64,000 bases of DNA from JBFWUM01 sp050247255 (GCA_050247255.1 JBFWUM010000023.1:1-64000), one strand, 5' to 3'; shown: positions 45,360 through 53,577, counted from the first letter of the stretch. Program-made: numbers and translations. The notes: a model not told the origin generated them from the sequence alone.

Positions 45360-45818
45360 ATGGCATTCATTTCCCGTCGACAGCTTCTCGCCATGGCCCC
45401 CATGCTCGCGCTCGCCGGTGTGCCGGGGCGCGCGCAGGGGACGAAGATCCAGATCTACAAGGACGCCTCGTGCGGCTGCTGTTCGGTGTGGGTCACCCAC
45501 CTCGAACAGAACGGGTTTGCCGCCTCGGTGACGAACAGTCCCGACATGCTCGCCGTGAAGGACAGCTACGGCATCCCCGGGCAGCTCCGCTCCTGCCATA
45601 CCGGCGTGGTGAACGGCTACGTCGTCGAAGGGCACGTGCCGGCGGCCGACATTCAGCGGATGCTGAAGGAGAAGCCGGCGGTCGTCGGGCTTGCCGTGCC
45701 GGGGATGCCGATCGGATCTCCCGGGATGGAAGTGCCGGGCATGAGGCCGCAGCCATTCGACGTGATCGCCTTCGAGAAGGGCGGCGCGCGGCGGGTGTTC
45801 GCCTCGCACAATAGGTGA
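45360..45818 (+). CDS. DUF411 metal-resistance protein
   Basis: A 152-residue exported protein. After a TAT-like or Sec signal (SRRQLLAMAPMLALAG) comes the DUF411 fold: IQIYKDASCGCCSVWVTHLEQNGF with the CGCC metal site, IPGQLRSCHTGVVNGYVVEGHVP and a Met/Gly-rich PGMPIGSPGMEVPGM. DUF411 proteins occur in copper and silver resistance operons as periplasmic metal binders. It overlaps the sigma factor gene by 4 nt (GTGA), so sensor and effector are co-translated. Confidence 0.88.
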   Translation: MAFISRRQLLAMAPMLALAGVPGRAQGTKIQIYKDASCGCCSVWVTHLEQNGFAASVTNSPDMLAVKDSYGIPGQLRSCHTGVVNGYVVEGHVPAADIQRMLKEKPAVVGLAVPGMPIGSPGMEVPGMRPQPFDVIAFEKGGARRVFASHNR

Positions 45819-46360
45819 CCCGCGAAGAAGGCGCGGCCGCGGTGCTCGAGCCGCTGCTGGCGAACCACCGCGCCTTCCTCGACTACCTCACGCGCAAGGT
45901 CGGCGATCGTGGGCTGGCCGAAGACATCCTGCAGGACGCCTTCGTGAAGGTGTCTGCACGCCCTGACCAGGTCCCGGACGAGGGGGCCGTCCCCTGGTTC
46001 TACCGCACGCTTCGCAATGCCGCCATCGACCGCTTCCGCCGGCAGGCGACCGCCAGCAAGGCGCTCGAGGCGTTCGCGCGCGAGCTCGAAACCCAGGAAC
46101 ACCCGGCTGCGGACCTCCAGGCTGAGATCTGCGCCTGCGTGTCGCGCCTCGCGGCGACGCTGAAGCCCGAGTACGCCGACGCGCTCGCCGCCATCGATGT
46201 CGCGGGAACCCCTGTGAAGGCGTATGCCGAGCAGAAAGGGCTGAGCGCGAGCAACGCCGGCGTCCGCGTGTTCCGCGCGCGCGAGGCGCTGAGGCAACGC
46301 GTGGCGCAGTCATGCGGGACCTGCGCCGAGCACGGCTGCCTCAACTGCACCTGTAAATAG
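45815..46360 (+). CDS. corE: CorE-type ECF sigma factor with metal-binding Cys domain
   Basis: A 181-residue ECF sigma factor. Sigma-2 (residues 15-80, DRGLAEDILQDAFVKV and WFYRTLRNAAIDRFRR) and sigma-4 (110-165, GLSASNAGVRVFRAREALR) flank a linker with a CxC pair (Cys106, Cys108). The C-terminal tail CGTCAEHGCLNCTC holds Cys167, 170, 175, 178 and 180. A CxC linker plus a Cys-rich tail is the hallmark of CorE-like sigma factors, which sense copper or cadmium/zinc directly without an anti-sigma factor. None is encoded nearby. It probably drives the metal genes around it. Confidence 0.82.
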   Translation: MTREEGAAAVLEPLLANHRAFLDYLTRKVGDRGLAEDILQDAFVKVSARPDQVPDEGAVPWFYRTLRNAAIDRFRRQATASKALEAFARELETQEHPAADLQAEICACVSRLAATLKPEYADALAAIDVAGTPVKAYAEQKGLSASNAGVRVFRAREALRQRVAQSCGTCAEHGCLNCTCK

Positions 46361-46365
46361 ATGTA

Positions 46366-46389
46366 GGGCACCCCTATTACGGGGTGCCC
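46366..46389. terminator. Perfect 9-bp hairpin between convergent genes
   Basis: GGGCACCCC and GGGGTGCCC pair perfectly around TATTAC, 5 nt after the sigma factor stop and 6 nt before the convergent gene's stop. Likely a bidirectional terminator, though without a long T-run. Confidence 0.6.
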
Positions 46390-46395
46390 CAGGCG

Positions 46396-46704
46396 TCAGC
46401 GCTCACGCGTGGCCGCCGCGGCGTCGCGGTGCCGCTGCGCCTCGCGGTCGCAGTGCGGTGCCGCCTGCTGCCGGGTCGTGCCACGGTATGAGGCGGCCAT
46501 TCGCTGATGGGAGCGCGCCTCGGCCATGTGACGTTCCGCCGTAGCGCCGGTCTTGGCTTGCGCCATCTGCTCCTTGCAGTGCTCAGCACACTTCTCGTGA
46601 TCGCAGGACATTGGCTCCGGGGGAGTCTGCCGGGCGAAGGACGGCGACGCGAGGGCCAGCGCGAAGGCGGCGGCGAACAGGGGACGAATAATTCGAGTAG
46701 TCAT
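46396..46704 (-). CDS. Small exported Cys/His-rich protein
   Basis: A 102-residue protein with signal peptide MTTRIIRPLFAAAFALALAS and a mature part starting PMSCDHEKCAEHCKEQMAQAK, followed by a helical His/Arg-rich tail. The C-x4-C-x3-C block with histidines suggests metal binding. GGGAAAGG precedes the ATG. It is convergent with the CorE-type sigma factor. No named family. Confidence 0.65.
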   Translation of the reverse strand: MTTRIIRPLFAAAFALALASPSFARQTPPEPMSCDHEKCAEHCKEQMAQAKTGATAERHMAEARSHQRMAASYRGTTRQQAAPHCDREAQRHRDAAAATRER

Positions 46705-46753
46705 GATGACGGACCTTTCCCTGAAACGAGGTTGAAGGAGCAGGGGGGAAGGG

Positions 46754-47113
46754 TTAGATCCGCAGGATCGATGAGAGCGCGACGGCGACCGACGCAGGCC
46801 CGACGCGCGGCACGGCGCCGCAGGCGTGTTGCGGATCTGTCGGGCGCTGTGCCGAAACGATGGGGGCCGGTGTCGCATTGCCAGCGTTGGCCACCCGCGG
46901 CTGCAGGGTCGTGACGGGCCACAGACGCGCATTCTCGTCGCAGATGTGAAGGGCAACCACCCGTGTGTCTGCCTGCCCCTGGGCCGGATGTTCGTGGCAG
47001 CCGCTCGTGGCCTGCGCCGCCTCTGGCGGTGCGCAGTCGATTGCGCACGCCGCGGCCGCGGCCGGGCCGCCGGCAAACATCAGCACGAACAGGAGCGTGA
47101 GGTGACGTGTCAC
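46754..47113 (-). CDS. Small exported Cys/His protein (paralogue of 49725 gene)
   Basis: A 119-residue exported protein, GTG start: hydrophobic TLLFVLMFAGGPAAAAACAIDCAPPEA, then SGCHEH, a Pro/Ala linker and a hydrophobic C-terminus SVAVALSSILRI. The pattern C-x3-C-x2-PEA...CH and the final hydrophobic tail recur in the protein at 49725-50072, so the two are paralogues flanking copA. Metal binding is inferred from the Cys/His content. Confidence 0.6.
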   Translation of the reverse strand: MTRHLTLLFVLMFAGGPAAAAACAIDCAPPEAAQATSGCHEHPAQGQADTRVVALHICDENARLWPVTTLQPRVANAGNATPAPIVSAQRPTDPQHACGAVPRVGPASVAVALSSILRI

Positions 47114-47343
47114 GGGTGGTTGCTGTCCGTAGCAATCGCAGGCAAGTGCAATACCAAGCCGCCAAGCCCGCGTTGCCGCGTGAAAACAGCGAGCCGGCGG
47201 CGGATTGGGGTGGTCGTCGCCCGACGAGCCGGCAACAATTCGCGGCAGCCCGGTAAAATCCCACGGCAGGCGCGATGCATCATCACGGGCGCGCCGGTGT
47301 AATGAGGCGGCGCGCGATGCGTTACCAGGGTGGAGGCCAGTAG

Positions 47344-49713
47344 ATGCCAGCTCAGCACGCTCATGCGCACGCACACCACCCGGCGGCCGACACCGTGATC
47401 GATCCGGTATGCGGGATGACGATCTCGCCGGCCGACGCGGCCGGGCACGCCGACTACCGCGGCAACACGTATTACTTCTGCAGCAGGAGCTGCCAGGCGA
47501 AGTTCGCGCAGAACCCCGAGGCGTTCATCGCGCCAACATCCACCGCCGCGGCGCCTGCGCCCCCGGACCATCGGACCGTCGGACCGTCGGACCCTCGGAC
47601 CGTCGAGTACACGTGCCCCATGCACCCCGAGATCCGCCAGATGGGCCCCGGCTCGTGCCCCATCTGCGGCATGGCGCTCGAGCCGGTCACGGCGACGCTG
47701 GACGAGGGGCCGAATCCCGAGCTGATCGACATGACGCGCCGCTTCTGGATCGGCGCGGCGATCGGGCTGCCGGTGTTCCTGCTGACCATGGCGGACATGA
47801 TCGTGGGACCCGGGCTGGGCGGGCGCCTCGACGTGCAGTGGGTCAACTGGCTCGGCCTCGTGCTCTCGACGCCGGTGGTGCTCTGGGCGGGCTGGCCGTT
47901 CTTCGAGCGCGCCTGGGCGTCGATCGTCAACCGCAGCCCGAACATGTTCACGCTGATCGCGATGGGAGTCGGCGCGGCCTACCTGTACTCGGCGGCGGCC
48001 ACGCTGACGCCGGGAATCTTTCCACCGGGATTCCGGATGAACGGGGTGGTCGAGACCTACTTCGACACCGCGGTCGTGATCACCGTGCTCGTCCTCCTCG
48101 GCCAGGTGCTCGAGCTGCGGGCGCGCAGCCAGACGAGCGCCGCCATCAAGGCGCTGCTCGGGCTGGCGCCGAAGACCGCGCGGCGCGTCGACGACAGCGG
48201 GAATGAAGAAGACATTCCGCTGGAGCACGTGCACGTCGGCGATCGCCTGCGGATTCGCCCCGGCGAAAAGGTGCCGGTGGACGGCGTCGTGCTCGAGGGA
48301 CGCACGGCGATCGACGAATCGATGGTCACCGGCGAGCCGATTCCGGTCGAGAAGGAGGCCGGTGCCCGCGTGACCGGCGGCACGGTCAACGCCACCGGCA
48401 GCGTCATCATGCGCGCCGAGCGTGTCGGGTCAGACACGCTGCTGGCGCAGATCGTCCACATGGTCAGCGAGGCGCAGCGCAGCCGCGCGCCGATCCAGAA
48501 CCTCGCCGATCGCGTCGCCGCGTGGTTCGTTCCCGCCGTGATCGCGGTTGCCGTGCTGGCGTTCATCGGCTGGGCGCTGCTCGGCCCCGAACCGCGGCTG
48601 GCCAATGGCGTCGTGGCAGCGGTCGCCGTCCTGATCATCGCCTGCCCGTGCGCGCTGGGGCTGGCGACGCCGATGTCGATCATGGTTGGCACCGGCCGCG
48701 GCGCCCAGGCAGGGGTGCTGATCAGACACGCCGAAGCGCTCGAGCGGCTGGAGCAGGTGGACACGGTGGTGGTCGACAAGACCGGCACCCTGACCGAGGG
48801 CAAGCCGGCCTTGAGCGAAGCGGTCGCGGCCGTCGGCTTCGGCGACAGCGACCTGCTACGGCTGGCCGGCACGCTGGAGCTCGCCAGCGAACATCCGCTC
48901 GCCGCGGCCATCGTCAACGGCGCCCGCGATCGCGGCGTCGAGTTGGGCACCGCCTCGAGCTTCGACTCGGTCACCGGCAAAGGCCTTCGCGGGACCGTAT
49001 CCGGCAGGCAGGTGGTAGTCGGCAATGCGGCGCTCCTGGAGGACGAGGGCATCGACGCCGGCGAGCTGGCCGCGCGCGCAGACGCCATGCGTGGAGAGGG
49101 CGCCACGGTGATGTTTGTCGGTGTCGACGGGCGGCCCGCGGGCCTGATTGCGGTGACCGATCCGATCAAGGCCTCGACGCGTGAGGCCATCGACCTGCTG
49201 CATCGCGAGGGCCTGCGCCTCGTGATGATGACCGGCGACAACGCGACGACTGCCGCGGCTGTCGCGCGGCGGCTGGGGCTGGACGATGTGCGCGCCGACG
49301 TGCAGCCGGCGCAGAAGCGCGACGAAGTGCGGCGGCTGCAGGCGGAGGGACGGACGGTGGCCATGGCCGGCGACGGCATCAACGATGCGCCGGCGCTGGC
49401 GGAGGCGGCGGTCGGCATTGCCATGGGCAGCGGCACCGACGTCGCCATGGAAAGCGCGGGCGTGACGCTCGTGAAAGGCGACCTGCGCGGCATCGCGCGC
49501 GCACGGCGCCTGAGCCGGGCAACGATGGGCAACATTCGCCAGAACCTGTTCCTGGCGTTCGTCTACAACGCCGCCGGCGTTCCTGTGGCGGCCGGGCTGC
49601 TGTATCCGTTCCTTGGCGTGCTCATCAGCCCGATGTGGGCAAGTGCCGCCATGACCCTGAGCTCGATCTCGGTCATCGTCAACGCGCTGCGGCTTCGCCG
49701 CGCAGCGCTGTAG
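47344..49713 (+). CDS. copA: Copper-exporting P1B-type ATPase with YHS and heavy-metal-binding N-domains
   Basis: A 789-residue inner-membrane pump. N-terminal His cluster (AHAHAHHP), YHS domain (residues 18-60: IDPVCGMTI, YYFCSRSCQAKF), a repeat-derived linker GPSDPRTV, then the metal-binding domain YTCPMHPEI...CPICGM (88-115). Catalytic parts: CPC in IIACPCALGLATP, DKTGTLTEG phosphorylation site, EHPLA and GDGINDAPAL. The YN of FVYNAAGVP and MTLSSISV in the last helices fit the copper(I) P1B-1 group. No classical HMA domain. GGTGGAGG lies before the ATG. Confidence 0.95.
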   Translation: MPAQHAHAHAHHPAADTVIDPVCGMTISPADAAGHADYRGNTYYFCSRSCQAKFAQNPEAFIAPTSTAAAPAPPDHRTVGPSDPRTVEYTCPMHPEIRQMGPGSCPICGMALEPVTATLDEGPNPELIDMTRRFWIGAAIGLPVFLLTMADMIVGPGLGGRLDVQWVNWLGLVLSTPVVLWAGWPFFERAWASIVNRSPNMFTLIAMGVGAAYLYSAAATLTPGIFPPGFRMNGVVETYFDTAVVITVLVLLGQVLELRARSQTSAAIKALLGLAPKTARRVDDSGNEEDIPLEHVHVGDRLRIRPGEKVPVDGVVLEGRTAIDESMVTGEPIPVEKEAGARVTGGTVNATGSVIMRAERVGSDTLLAQIVHMVSEAQRSRAPIQNLADRVAAWFVPAVIAVAVLAFIGWALLGPEPRLANGVVAAVAVLIIACPCALGLATPMSIMVGTGRGAQAGVLIRHAEALERLEQVDTVVVDKTGTLTEGKPALSEAVAAVGFGDSDLLRLAGTLELASEHPLAAAIVNGARDRGVELGTASSFDSVTGKGLRGTVSGRQVVVGNAALLEDEGIDAGELAARADAMRGEGATVMFVGVDGRPAGLIAVTDPIKASTREAIDLLHREGLRLVMMTGDNATTAAAVARRLGLDDVRADVQPAQKRDEVRRLQAEGRTVAMAGDGINDAPALAEAAVGIAMGSGTDVAMESAGVTLVKGDLRGIARARRLSRATMGNIRQNLFLAFVYNAAGVPVAAGLLYPFLGVLISPMWASAAMTLSSISVIVNALRLRRAAL
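47564..47603. repeat. Five tandem 8-bp units CGGACCNT inside copA
   Basis: CGGACCAT, three CGGACC(G/C)T variants and CGGACCGT follow in exact 8-bp register. They encode the linker between the YHS and heavy-metal-binding domains and give the octapeptide GPSDPRTV also found in the protein at 42541. Copy-number change would disrupt the frame. Confidence 0.82.
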
Positions 49714-49716
49714 ACT
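49711..49716 (+). promoter_or_regulatory. -10-like TAGACT downstream of copA
   Basis: TAGACT, overlapping the copA stop, ends 8 nt before the next ATG. The same hexamer precedes the gene at 41663. Confidence 0.4.
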
Positions 49717-49724
49717 AGGGGCAG

Positions 49725-50072
49725 ATGGTGGGCCGCGTCTTCGCCTTCCTGTTTGCGCTGGCCGTTGGCGGCGCCCCGGTCATGGTGCAGATCTGCGAGA
49801 TCCACTGCACCACGCCGGAGGCGCACGCGTGCCACCAGGTCGGAACCGGCGAGCGTGGCGCCAGGCTCGACGGTCCCGCCCACGCCTGCGCCCACCTCGA
49901 GGCGCTGCCAGAAGCCGGCAGCCGCATGGCGCAGGTGGAAATGCCGGCGCTCATGCCGATGGCGCAGGCCGAGGCGCCGGATCCGACGCTGGTCACGTCG
50001 CCCGTTCCGTTCGACTCATCGCCGCCGCCCAGTCCAGTCCCGCTCGCACTGCGTACGCCGCTCCGCGTCTAG
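49725..50072 (+). CDS. Small exported Cys/His protein, copA neighbour
   Basis: A 115-residue exported protein: signal VFAFLFALAVGGAPV, then CEIHCTTPEAHACHQV, a Met/Ala-rich stretch (MAQVEMPALMPMAQAE) and Pro-rich tail ending PVPLALRTPLRV. It resembles the protein at 46754-47113 in the Cys/PEA/CH block and tail. Methionines and Cys/His point to copper binding. Downstream of copA by 11 nt and likely co-expressed. Confidence 0.6.
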   Translation: MVGRVFAFLFALAVGGAPVMVQICEIHCTTPEAHACHQVGTGERGARLDGPAHACAHLEALPEAGSRMAQVEMPALMPMAQAEAPDPTLVTSPVPFDSSPPPSPVPLALRTPLRV

Positions 50073-50115
50073 GCCAGATCCGTTCACGCCAACCGTTATC
50101 TGGGAGTGGAGGGAT

Positions 50116-51381
50116 ATGTACGCACGTCTTTTTTTGTCGATCACGATCGTTCTTGGCGCCGTTGGCGCCGCATTCGCCCAGGATCCGCACGCCGGGCACG
50201 TCATGCCGGCGGCCGATGGCGCGGCGCCGGATGCCCGCCAGGGATCCGGCACCTCGTGGCTGCCGGACGAGACCCCCATGTATGCCGTCCATCGCCAGCA
50301 GGGCGACTGGATGCTGATGGGGCACGGCAACCTGTTCCTGCAGTACCTGAAGGAGTCGGGCGATCGCGGGAGCGAGCAGGCCGGGAGCATCAACTGGCTG
50401 ATGGGCATGGCGCGGCGGCCGGCCGGCGCCGGGCGCCTGACGCTGCGCGGCATGGTCAGCTTCGAGCCGTGGACGATTGGCGGCTGCGGCTATCCGGATC
50501 TGCTGGCGACCGGCGAGCTCTGCGACGGCGAGGCGATTCACGACCGTCAGCACCCGCACGACCTCTTCATGGAGCTCGCCGCCGAGTACGACAGGCCGCT
50601 TGGCCGCGGCGTGCGGCTGCAGTTGTATGGCGGCCCGGTCGGCGAGCCGGCGCTGGGGCCGGTGGCGTTCATGCACCGCATTTCGGGTGTGCCCAACGCG
50701 CTGGCGCCGATGACCCATCACTGGTTCGACGCCACGCACATCACGTTCGGGGTCGCCACCGCCGGCGTGTACGCGAGCCGGTGGAAGCTTGAGGGGTCGG
50801 TCTTCAACGGCCGGGAGCCGGACGAGGACCGCACCGACTTCGACTTTGCCGCGATGGATTCCTGGTCGGCCCGTGCCTCGTTCCTGCCGACGGCCCGGTG
50901 GGCGCTGCAGGTGTCGGCCGGCCACCTCAACGAGGCGGAGCCCGCCCATGACGAGGGCGAGCCGCGCGTCTCGGTCGATCGCATCACGGCTTCGGCCGCC
51001 TACCATCGGCGCAGCGAGGGCTCGACCTGGGCGACGACCGTCGGCTGGGGCAGCAACGCGGAGGAAGACGAGCGCACGCATGCGCTTCTGGTCGAGAGCG
51101 CGATGTCGTGGCGCGATCGCGACTCGGTCTACGGTCGCGCGGAGTGGGCGCAGAAGAGCGGGCACGATCTCGACGTCCCGCTGCACGACATCTTCAGCGT
51201 CGGCAAGCTCCAGGTGGGATACACCCGCTACCTTGCGCCCTGGAAGGGGCTGGCCCCCGGGATCGGCGCGGCGCTCTCGACTGGCGTCGTGCCGCAGTCG
51301 CTGCAGCCGTACTACGGCGGTCGCTTCAACGCCGGTGTTGCCGTCTACGTGACGTTGCGCCCGGCCGCGATGACAATGTAG
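50116..51381 (+). CDS. Outer-membrane beta-barrel protein of copper cluster
   Basis: A 421-residue protein with signal peptide (to about AFAQ) and His/Met-rich start (DPHAGHVMP). The remainder alternates like a beta-barrel: GDWMLMGHGNLFLQYLKE, HDRQHPHDLFMELAAEYDRPLG, GVPNALAPMTHHWFDATHI, with a last strand GVAVYVTLRP. Such barrels sit in copper-resistance operons of Acidobacteria and relatives; homology to CopB is not clear. GTGGAGGG precedes ATG 50116; the longer frame upstream is the overlap with the previous gene. Confidence 0.75.
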   Translation: MYARLFLSITIVLGAVGAAFAQDPHAGHVMPAADGAAPDARQGSGTSWLPDETPMYAVHRQQGDWMLMGHGNLFLQYLKESGDRGSEQAGSINWLMGMARRPAGAGRLTLRGMVSFEPWTIGGCGYPDLLATGELCDGEAIHDRQHPHDLFMELAAEYDRPLGRGVRLQLYGGPVGEPALGPVAFMHRISGVPNALAPMTHHWFDATHITFGVATAGVYASRWKLEGSVFNGREPDEDRTDFDFAAMDSWSARASFLPTARWALQVSAGHLNEAEPAHDEGEPRVSVDRITASAAYHRRSEGSTWATTVGWGSNAEEDERTHALLVESAMSWRDRDSVYGRAEWAQKSGHDLDVPLHDIFSVGKLQVGYTRYLAPWKGLAPGIGAALSTGVVPQSLQPYYGGRFNAGVAVYVTLRPAAMTM

Positions 51382-51383
51382 GC

Positions 51384-51971
51384 ATGCATCGCTTCGCGTC
51401 GATCGCCGGCGGCATGGTCATCGCCATTCTGGCGCTGGCGATCGCTGGCGTGGTCTATCTGCGGACGACCGGCCTGACGACGCGCGCCGAGCCCGGCGTG
51501 GTGGAAACGCGGCTGGCGCGGTCCGCGCGAGCGCTGGCGATCCCGGCCGCTGCTCGCGAGCGAACCAACCCCGTCGCGCGGACGCCGGAGGCGCTCGCGG
51601 AAGGGATGGCCCATTTCGCGGATCACTGCGCCAGCTGCCACGCGAACGACGGGAGCGGGAACACGGAACTCGGGCAAGGCTTCTACCCGAAAGCGCCCGA
51701 CATGCGGCTGCCGGCGACGCAGGGGCTGACCGACGGCGAGCTCTTCTACATCATCGAGAACGGCATCCGCTTCACCGGCATGCCGGCGTGGGGCACCGGG
51801 ACCCCCGAAGGAGAAGCCTCGAGCTGGTCGCTCGTGCAATTCATCCGGCACCTCCCCGGACTGACCATCGACGAGGTCGCCCGGATGGAGTCGCTGAATC
51901 CACGGCCGCCGGCCGAGATTCGGCGGCAGATCGAGGAGGAACGCTTCCTCGCCGGTGAGCCGGTGCCGTAA
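51384..51971 (+). CDS. Membrane-anchored c-type cytochrome
   Basis: A 195-residue protein: uncleaved N-terminal anchor (GGMVIAILALAIAGVVYL), then a monohaem domain with CASCH near residue 82, FYPKAPDM and the axial-ligand methionine in RFTGMPAWG. It should carry electrons in the periplasm. Two bases after the preceding barrel gene, so part of the copA unit; possibly linked to periplasmic copper(I) oxidation, an inference. Confidence 0.88.
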   Translation: MHRFASIAGGMVIAILALAIAGVVYLRTTGLTTRAEPGVVETRLARSARALAIPAAARERTNPVARTPEALAEGMAHFADHCASCHANDGSGNTELGQGFYPKAPDMRLPATQGLTDGELFYIIENGIRFTGMPAWGTGTPEGEASSWSLVQFIRHLPGLTIDEVARMESLNPRPPAEIRRQIEEERFLAGEPVP

Positions 51972-51978
51972 ACCGCAG

Positions 51979-52425
51979 CTACCGCGCGTCGAGCAGCGTT
52001 TTCATGAGGATGATTTCCGCGCGCTGGCTTTCAATGATCGACGCGCACAGGTCTCGGATGTCGCGGCTGCGAATCGGCGCTTCTTCGCACATCAGGATGG
52101 CGCCCGAATGGTGCGGGATCATCGAGCGGAGGAACTGGCGGTCGGTGATGGCGGCCTGCTGGCGAATCGCCACGAAACAGGCGAGGCCGGCGGCGACCGC
52201 CCCGGCCATAAGGAGCGCGTTCAGGCGCCGGTTCCCGTACATGCGTCCCATCAGCAGCAGCTCGATCACGACCATCGGCGCGGCCATCAGCGCGGCCATG
52301 TACACCTGGTTCACGCTGTGGTACACGGAATCGAACGTGTCCACCATCGAATACATGAGGCCGTACATCGCCAGGAAGGACAGCCCCGTCATGATGCCGA
52401 GCTTCGCATAGTGGTGTTGCTGCAT
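51979..52425 (-). CDS. DUF305 membrane protein
   Basis: A 148-residue protein with three hydrophobic helices (GIMTGLSFLAMYGLMYSMV, YMAALMAAPMVVIELLLMG, LMAGAVAAGLACFVAI) and a C-terminal DUF305-type helical domain with FLRSMIPHHSGAILMCEEA. The HH pair and Met/Cys suggest metal binding; the family is common in copper and silver loci. ATG 52425 was preferred; an upstream in-frame ATG at 52500 is possible. Convergent with the cytochrome gene. Confidence 0.82.
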   Translation of the reverse strand: MQQHHYAKLGIMTGLSFLAMYGLMYSMVDTFDSVYHSVNQVYMAALMAAPMVVIELLLMGRMYGNRRLNALLMAGAVAAGLACFVAIRQQAAITDRQFLRSMIPHHSGAILMCEEAPIRSRDIRDLCASIIESQRAEIILMKTLLDAR

Positions 52426-52506
52426 GCGGGAGAGTCCGTGCAAGGGGTGAACCGTTCCTGTCGACAACTTCAGGCAGGATTCAGAAACGGTCTGGAGCAT
52501 TTCGGC

Positions 52507-52512
52507 TACCAT
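52507..52512 (+). promoter_or_regulatory. -10-like TACCAT, leaderless spacing
   Basis: TACCAT ends 6 nt before ATG 52519; no Shine-Dalgarno. Confidence 0.45.
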
Positions 52513-52518
52513 GGCACC

Positions 52519-52836
52519 ATGACCAGGAGACATCTGCTCGCGTCCGTCGTCGCCGTCGCCGTGCTGGCGCCGGCAGCCGCCTGGGCGCACGGCGGGCACA
52601 CGCACAATGCGCTCGGCACCGTTGCCAGCATCCAGGGCGATCACGTCGAGGTGAAGACCACCGATGGCAAGACGATCACGGTGATGCTCGACGTGAAGAC
52701 GACCGTCACGCGCGGCCGGACGAAGCTGGATGCGACGGCCCTGAAGGTGGGCGAGCGCGTGTCGGTGGACTACGTGCAGGAAAAGACGATGCTGATGGCG
52801 AAGGCCATCAAGCTGAGCACGGCGGCGGCTAAGTAG
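52519..52836 (+). CDS. Exported DUF5666-like small protein with His-rich start
   Basis: A 105-residue protein: signal peptide MTRRHLLASVVAVAVLAPAA, mature start AHGGHTHNALGTV, then a small beta-barrel (HVEVKTTDGKTITVMLDVKTTVTRG, GERVSVDYVQEKTMLMAKAIKL). The fold resembles DUF5666/OB-like periplasmic proteins; the His cluster may bind copper. Its stop is immediately followed by hairpin repeats and an intrinsic terminator. Confidence 0.75.
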   Translation: MTRRHLLASVVAVAVLAPAAAWAHGGHTHNALGTVASIQGDHVEVKTTDGKTITVMLDVKTTVTRGRTKLDATALKVGERVSVDYVQEKTMLMAKAIKLSTAAAK

Positions 52837-52903
52837 CCCGGCACTTTGGTGCCGGCACTGAAGTGCCGGGCTCCTTAGTGCAGGCACTGACGTGCCGGGC
52901 TCC
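52837..52903. repeat. Three fused REP-like hairpins
   Basis: CCGGCACT-TT-GGTGCCGG (52838-52855, one G:T wobble) shares its last four bases with CCGGCACT-GA-AGTGCCGG + GCTCC (52852-52874). A decayed third copy with GCTCC follows (52881-52903). They begin one base after a TAG stop. Confidence 0.82.
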
Positions 52904-52917
52904 GGCCCGGCTTTTTT
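52895..52917 (+). terminator. Intrinsic terminator
   Basis: CCGGGC / GCCCGG stem with stable TCCG tetraloop, followed by CTTTTTT. Classical intrinsic terminator for the copper gene upstream, using the last hairpin's flank as its left arm. Confidence 0.8.
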
Positions 52918-52929
52918 GACACCGCATTT

Positions 52930-52971
52930 GCAAGTAAGTGCTTGCTTGCTCTTGAGAATCACGTTAACGTG
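52930..52971. promoter_or_regulatory. Candidate TetR operators
   Basis: An imperfect palindrome GCAAG...CTTGC (52930-52949) is followed by a perfect 12-bp palindrome CACGTTAACGTG (52960-52971), 11 nt before the tetR ATG. AcrR/TtgR-type repressors bind such sites over their own promoters. Confidence 0.55.
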
Positions 52972-52982
52972 AACAAATTCCC

Positions 52983-53567
52983 ATGGATTTGAAAGAGCAG
53001 CTCCTGGCTGCCACAGTTCAGGTGGTCACGGAACACGGATTTCGGGCGGCGACCACCCGCCGCATTGCACAGGAAGCGGGGGTCAACGAGGTCACGCTGT
53101 TCCGGCACTTTGGCTCGAAGGATGTGCTGCTGCGGGAGGCGATGGCGTGGGCCTCCGGCAAGGCGCCGGTGCCGGAGTTGCCGGGCGAGCCGGGCGATGC
53201 GCGCGCCGAGCTCACCACCTGGGCTGAGCTGCACTTCCGTCACCTGCTCGAGGTCCGGGGACAGATCCGCAAGACCATCGGCGAGTTCGAAGCGGACCCG
53301 GGCGTGGCGAGCTGGTCGCGGCAGGTGCCAAAACGGCTCCATCGCACCCTCGAGGCGTACGTCGGGCGCCTGCGCGATCTCGGCCGTACGAGCGGCGACT
53401 GGGATCTCCGCGCCGCGACGGGCCTGTTGCTCGGCGCGCTGTTTGCGGACGCCATCAACCGGGACTTCTTCCCGGATCATCTGCCGGAACCGATTGCCGA
53501 CGCGCCACGTCGGTACGTTGAGCTCTTTCTGGCCGCCATCGGTTACCACGACTCACGGGCGGAGTAG
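52983..53567 (+). CDS. TetR/AcrR-family repressor of the RND pump
   Basis: A 194-residue regulator. The helix-turn-helix is in ATTRRIAQEAGVNEVTLFRHFGSKDVLL (residues 24-50) and the rest is the all-helical ligand domain. It heads the tolC-hlyD-RND operon with an 11-nt gap to the next gene, so it most likely represses its own pump genes until a toxic ligand binds. Two palindromes before its start are candidate sites. Confidence 0.9.
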   Translation: MDLKEQLLAATVQVVTEHGFRAATTRRIAQEAGVNEVTLFRHFGSKDVLLREAMAWASGKAPVPELPGEPGDARAELTTWAELHFRHLLEVRGQIRKTIGEFEADPGVASWSRQVPKRLHRTLEAYVGRLRDLGRTSGDWDLRAATGLLLGALFADAINRDFFPDHLPEPIADAPRRYVELFLAAIGYHDSRAE

Positions 53568-53577
53568 GGAATTCAGG

